Shown piece by piece: positions 43,511 to 45,763 of a DNA stretch of 45,763 bases. Position 1 is the stretch's first letter. Each line of letters opens with the position of its first letter. A program made the position numbers and the translations under genes. Origin of the DNA: JAWVZB01 sp033722375 (lineage in GTDB: Bacteria > Actinomycetota > Nitriliruptoria > Nitriliruptorales > Nitriliruptoraceae); contig JAWVZB010000009.1 in assembly GCA_033722375.1 (NCBI GenBank), forward strand, positions 1 to 45,763, written 5' to 3'. The notes below the pieces were generated by a model. It was not told where the DNA came from, did not search any database, and saw nothing but the letters and a program-made list of their open reading frames with translations.

Positions 43511-45763
43511 GTGGCTGGGGACACGACGACGCTGACGTACCTCTTCTCCGATCTGGAGGGGAGCACGCGGCTGTGGGAGCAGCATCCGGAGTCCATGCAC
43601 GACGCCCTCGCGCGCCACGACACGATCCTGCGCGAGGCGGTCGAGGATGCCGGCGGCAGCGTCGTCAAGACCACGGGTGACGGGCTCATGGCGGCCTTCG
43701 ACGACGCTTCCGCGGCCGTCACGGCCAGCCTCCGGGCGCAGCGAGCACTGCGGGACGAGCCGTGGGGCGAGACCGGCCCGCTCCGGGTGCGGATCGGTAT
43801 GCACATCGGAGAATCACAGCCCCGGGCCGGCGATTTCTACGGCAGCGACGTCAACCGGGCCGCCAGGGTCATGGCGGCCGCACACGGCGGCCAGATCCTG
43901 CTGACCGCCGCCGTCGCGGAGCGACTCCGGGGTGCCCTGCCGGACAGCGTCGGCCTCCGCGGACTCGGTTCCCATCGGCTCAAGGATCTCGCCGGCCCGG
44001 CGGAGCTCCTCCAGGTCACCGCGCCCGATCTGGGCCACGACTTCCCGCCGTTGAACACGCTCGACGCCCGTCCGAACAACCTTCCCACCCAGGCCTCGGC
44101 GTTCCTCGGGCGTGACGACGTGCTAGAGCAACTCGAGGAGATCCTCGACACCGGGAAGACGCGGCTCGTGACACTCACCGGGCCAGGTGGAACCGGCAAG
44201 ACGCGCCTCGCGTTGCAGGCGGCGGCAGCACAGATCGACCGCCACCGCGACGGGGTCTTCTTCGTCGACCTGAGTGCCGAGCGTGATCCACGGCCGGCAT
44301 TCGCCGCCATCATTCGGACCGTGGGGATCGGGGCATCGGCCGAGGACCCACCCCTGGAGGTCCTGAAGAGCGGCCTCGAGGGCTCGGAGCTGCTGCTCGT
44401 ACTCGACAATCTCGAGCAGGTGACCGCCATCGGCCCCGGGCTGGTCGAGCTGCTCGCGCACTGTCCCGACGTCACCATCCTGGGGACCAGTCGGGAAGCG
44501 CTTCGTGTGCGAGGGGAGCAGCTGCTCCCCACCCCGCCGTTGTCCCTGCCGATGTCCAACGACGGGGCGGTCACGGTCAAGGGCGCTGTCGAGTCCGAGG
44601 CTGTGCGACTGTTCGAGGAGCGCGCCTCCGAGATCCGCCCCGACTTCGCCATCACCGAGGACAACGTCGCGGACGTGGTCGCGATCTGCCGGCGCCTGGA
44701 CGGCTTGCCGCTCGCGATCGAACTCGCCGCCGCACGGATCAACCTCTTCGGTGTCGACGAGCTCCGGACCCGACTCGCCGAGCGCTTCGACGTCCTGAAG
44801 GGCGGGGCGCGTGACCTCCCCGAACGGCAGCAGACGCTCCGGAGCACGATCGAATGGAGCGACGACCTGCTCAGCGAGGAGGAGCGCCGGATCCTCTGGC
44901 TGTTCTCGGTGTTCGTCGGCGCCCGCGTTGCAGACGTCGAGGCCACCGCCGAGCGGGTGCCCACGCTGGGCGTCGGTGACGTCCTTGAGCCGCTCGGGTC
45001 GCTCGTCGACAAGAGCCTGCTCCGGAACACGGTGGAGGTGTCCGGTCAGCGCCGTCTCACGATGCTCCAGACCATCCGGGCCTACGCCTCCGAGCAGCTC
45101 GCGGCGCATCCGGATCTCGCCGCCGCGGTCCGACGCGCCCACGCCGAGCACTACACGGCGGTCGCGAACCAGTGGCGCGGACAGCTCGCCCGCAAGGACC
45201 GTGAGGCGGTCCTCGCGGCACTGTCCGACGAGCTCGGGAACATCCGGGCGGCCTGGGACCACTGGGTCGAGGAGCAGGACGTCGTCCGACTGAACGAGCT
45301 CATCGAGCCGCTCTGGGGCTACCACGATGCGAAGGGCGAGTACGGCGCCGCAGTCGAGCTCGCCAACGACCTGCTCGCTGTGCTCGAGATCCAACCCGAG
45401 ACGCCCGAGCGGATCCGCGACGAGATCGCACTGGAGATGAGCCTCGCCCGCTCGCTGATCGCCGTCCACGGGTACACGGCGGAGGTGGAGCGCAAGATCC
45501 GAGAAGCCGTGGAACGTTCCGGTTCCGGCCCCCGGACCCCACAACGGTTCCCGGTACTGCGCAGCCTGGCGACCCTCCATCTGCTCCGCATGGAGTTCGA
45601 GGACGCCACGGCGATCGGACGTGAACTGCTCGACATCGCCGAAGAGCAGGGGGACCGGGCGCTGCTGAGCGAGGCACACCTCGTCTACGGGCTCAACACG
45701 TCCTTCGGCGAAGACCTCGAAGAGGGGCTCGGCCACCTCGACCGGTCCATCGAACTGTTCGAC
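43511..45763 (+). CDS. Class III nucleotidyl cyclase-ATPase (AfsR-like), partial
   Basis: The frame runs from the GTG at 43511 through the window edge (751 codons seen, C-terminus missing). Residues 1-175 are a class III cyclase domain: metal Asp14 in LFSDLEGSTRLW, metal Asp57 in TTGDGLMAAF, and the N115RAAR catalytic pair. Next is an NB-ARC/AAA-type ATPase with Walker A GPGGTGKTRLA near 223 and LLVLDNLEQV as Walker B. QTIRAYASEQL and the following helical repeats look like a TPR-type sensor region. The layout matches actinobacterial adenylate cyclase-ATPase regulators. A gap of 31 bases follows the citrate synthase stop. Confidence 0.85.
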   Translation, partial: MAGDTTTLTYLFSDLEGSTRLWEQHPESMHDALARHDTILREAVEDAGGSVVKTTGDGLMAAFDDASAAVTASLRAQRALRDEPWGETGPLRVRIGMHIGESQPRAGDFYGSDVNRAARVMAAAHGGQILLTAAVAERLRGALPDSVGLRGLGSHRLKDLAGPAELLQVTAPDLGHDFPPLNTLDARPNNLPTQASAFLGRDDVLEQLEEILDTGKTRLVTLTGPGGTGKTRLALQAAAAQIDRHRDGVFFVDLSAERDPRPAFAAIIRTVGIGASAEDPPLEVLKSGLEGSELLLVLDNLEQVTAIGPGLVELLAHCPDVTILGTSREALRVRGEQLLPTPPLSLPMSNDGAVTVKGAVESEAVRLFEERASEIRPDFAITEDNVADVVAICRRLDGLPLAIELAAARINLFGVDELRTRLAERFDVLKGGARDLPERQQTLRSTIEWSDDLLSEEERRILWLFSVFVGARVADVEATAERVPTLGVGDVLEPLGSLVDKSLLRNTVEVSGQRRLTMLQTIRAYASEQLAAHPDLAAAVRRAHAEHYTAVANQWRGQLARKDREAVLAALSDELGNIRAAWDHWVEEQDVVRLNELIEPLWGYHDAKGEYGAAVELANDLLAVLEIQPETPERIRDEIALEMSLARSLIAVHGYTAEVERKIREAVERSGSGPRTPQRFPVLRSLATLHLLRMEFEDATAIGRELLDIAEEQGDRALLSEAHLVYGLNTSFGEDLEEGLGHLDRSIELFD

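Overview
The window is about 45.8 kb of high-GC DNA with dense, mostly short-spaced genes, frequent GTG starts and many 4-bp stop/start overlaps. Several families are typical of Actinobacteria: a DUF2342 zinc-metalloprotease-like protein, a UPF0182 membrane protein, a mycosin-like S8 protease with a C-terminal anchor, a Lon-like PDZ protease, a DivIVA-domain protein and an initiator tRNA ending in CTA. I infer an actinobacterial chromosome, possibly a deep-branching lineage. The sequence alone does not fix the genus. No phage, insertion sequence, CRISPR array or rRNA was seen.

Region 1 (1-8.3 kb): a thioredoxin-fold DUF255 protein is followed by three alpha/beta hydrolases. One carries an N-terminal SCP2-like lipid-binding domain and one is a subfamily-I haloalkane dehalogenase. 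A PNPOx-like flavoprotein, a Fic protein and a HAD phosphatase follow; the last two are translationally coupled. A 483-bp gene-free stretch then holds a cluster of DnaA-box-like 9-mers.

Region 2 (8.3-25.2 kb) looks like conserved actinobacterial housekeeping and envelope genes. In order they are a YgjP-like metallopeptidase, a DUF2342 protein, an SDR epimerase, a membrane protein, MoaE, the S8 protease, a small protein behind a possible sigma-28-type promoter, the Lon-like PDZ protease, a large sensor kinase overlapped by a FecR-like protein, a DivIVA protein with an unexpected phage-MuF-like C-terminus, and UPF0182.

Region 3 (25.3-36.3 kb): after an initiator tRNA and its terminator comes a carbohydrate cluster. 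It contains an AGE-family aldose-ketose isomerase, an FrcBCA-type ABC importer, an FGGY (xylulokinase-like) kinase, a divergent ROK regulator, a ketose 3-epimerase, a transaldolase and a zinc dehydrogenase. The enzymes are consistent with several sugars or polyols being converted to one ketopentose, perhaps D-xylulose, which is then phosphorylated and passed to the pentose phosphate pathway. This is an inference from family membership and gene order.

Region 4 (36.4-45.8 kb): a VOC protein and a YceI protein lie divergent to a MarR regulator, with clear inverted repeats between yceI and marR. Next come a frameshifted histidine-kinase remnant, a membrane protein, a BcsA-like synthase with a PilZ (c-di-GMP) domain, a citrate synthase fused to N-terminal CBS domains, and a class III nucleotidyl cyclase-ATPase that runs off the right edge. 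Region 4 therefore carries several nucleotide-signalling outputs: c-di-GMP, adenine nucleotides and cyclic nucleotide.
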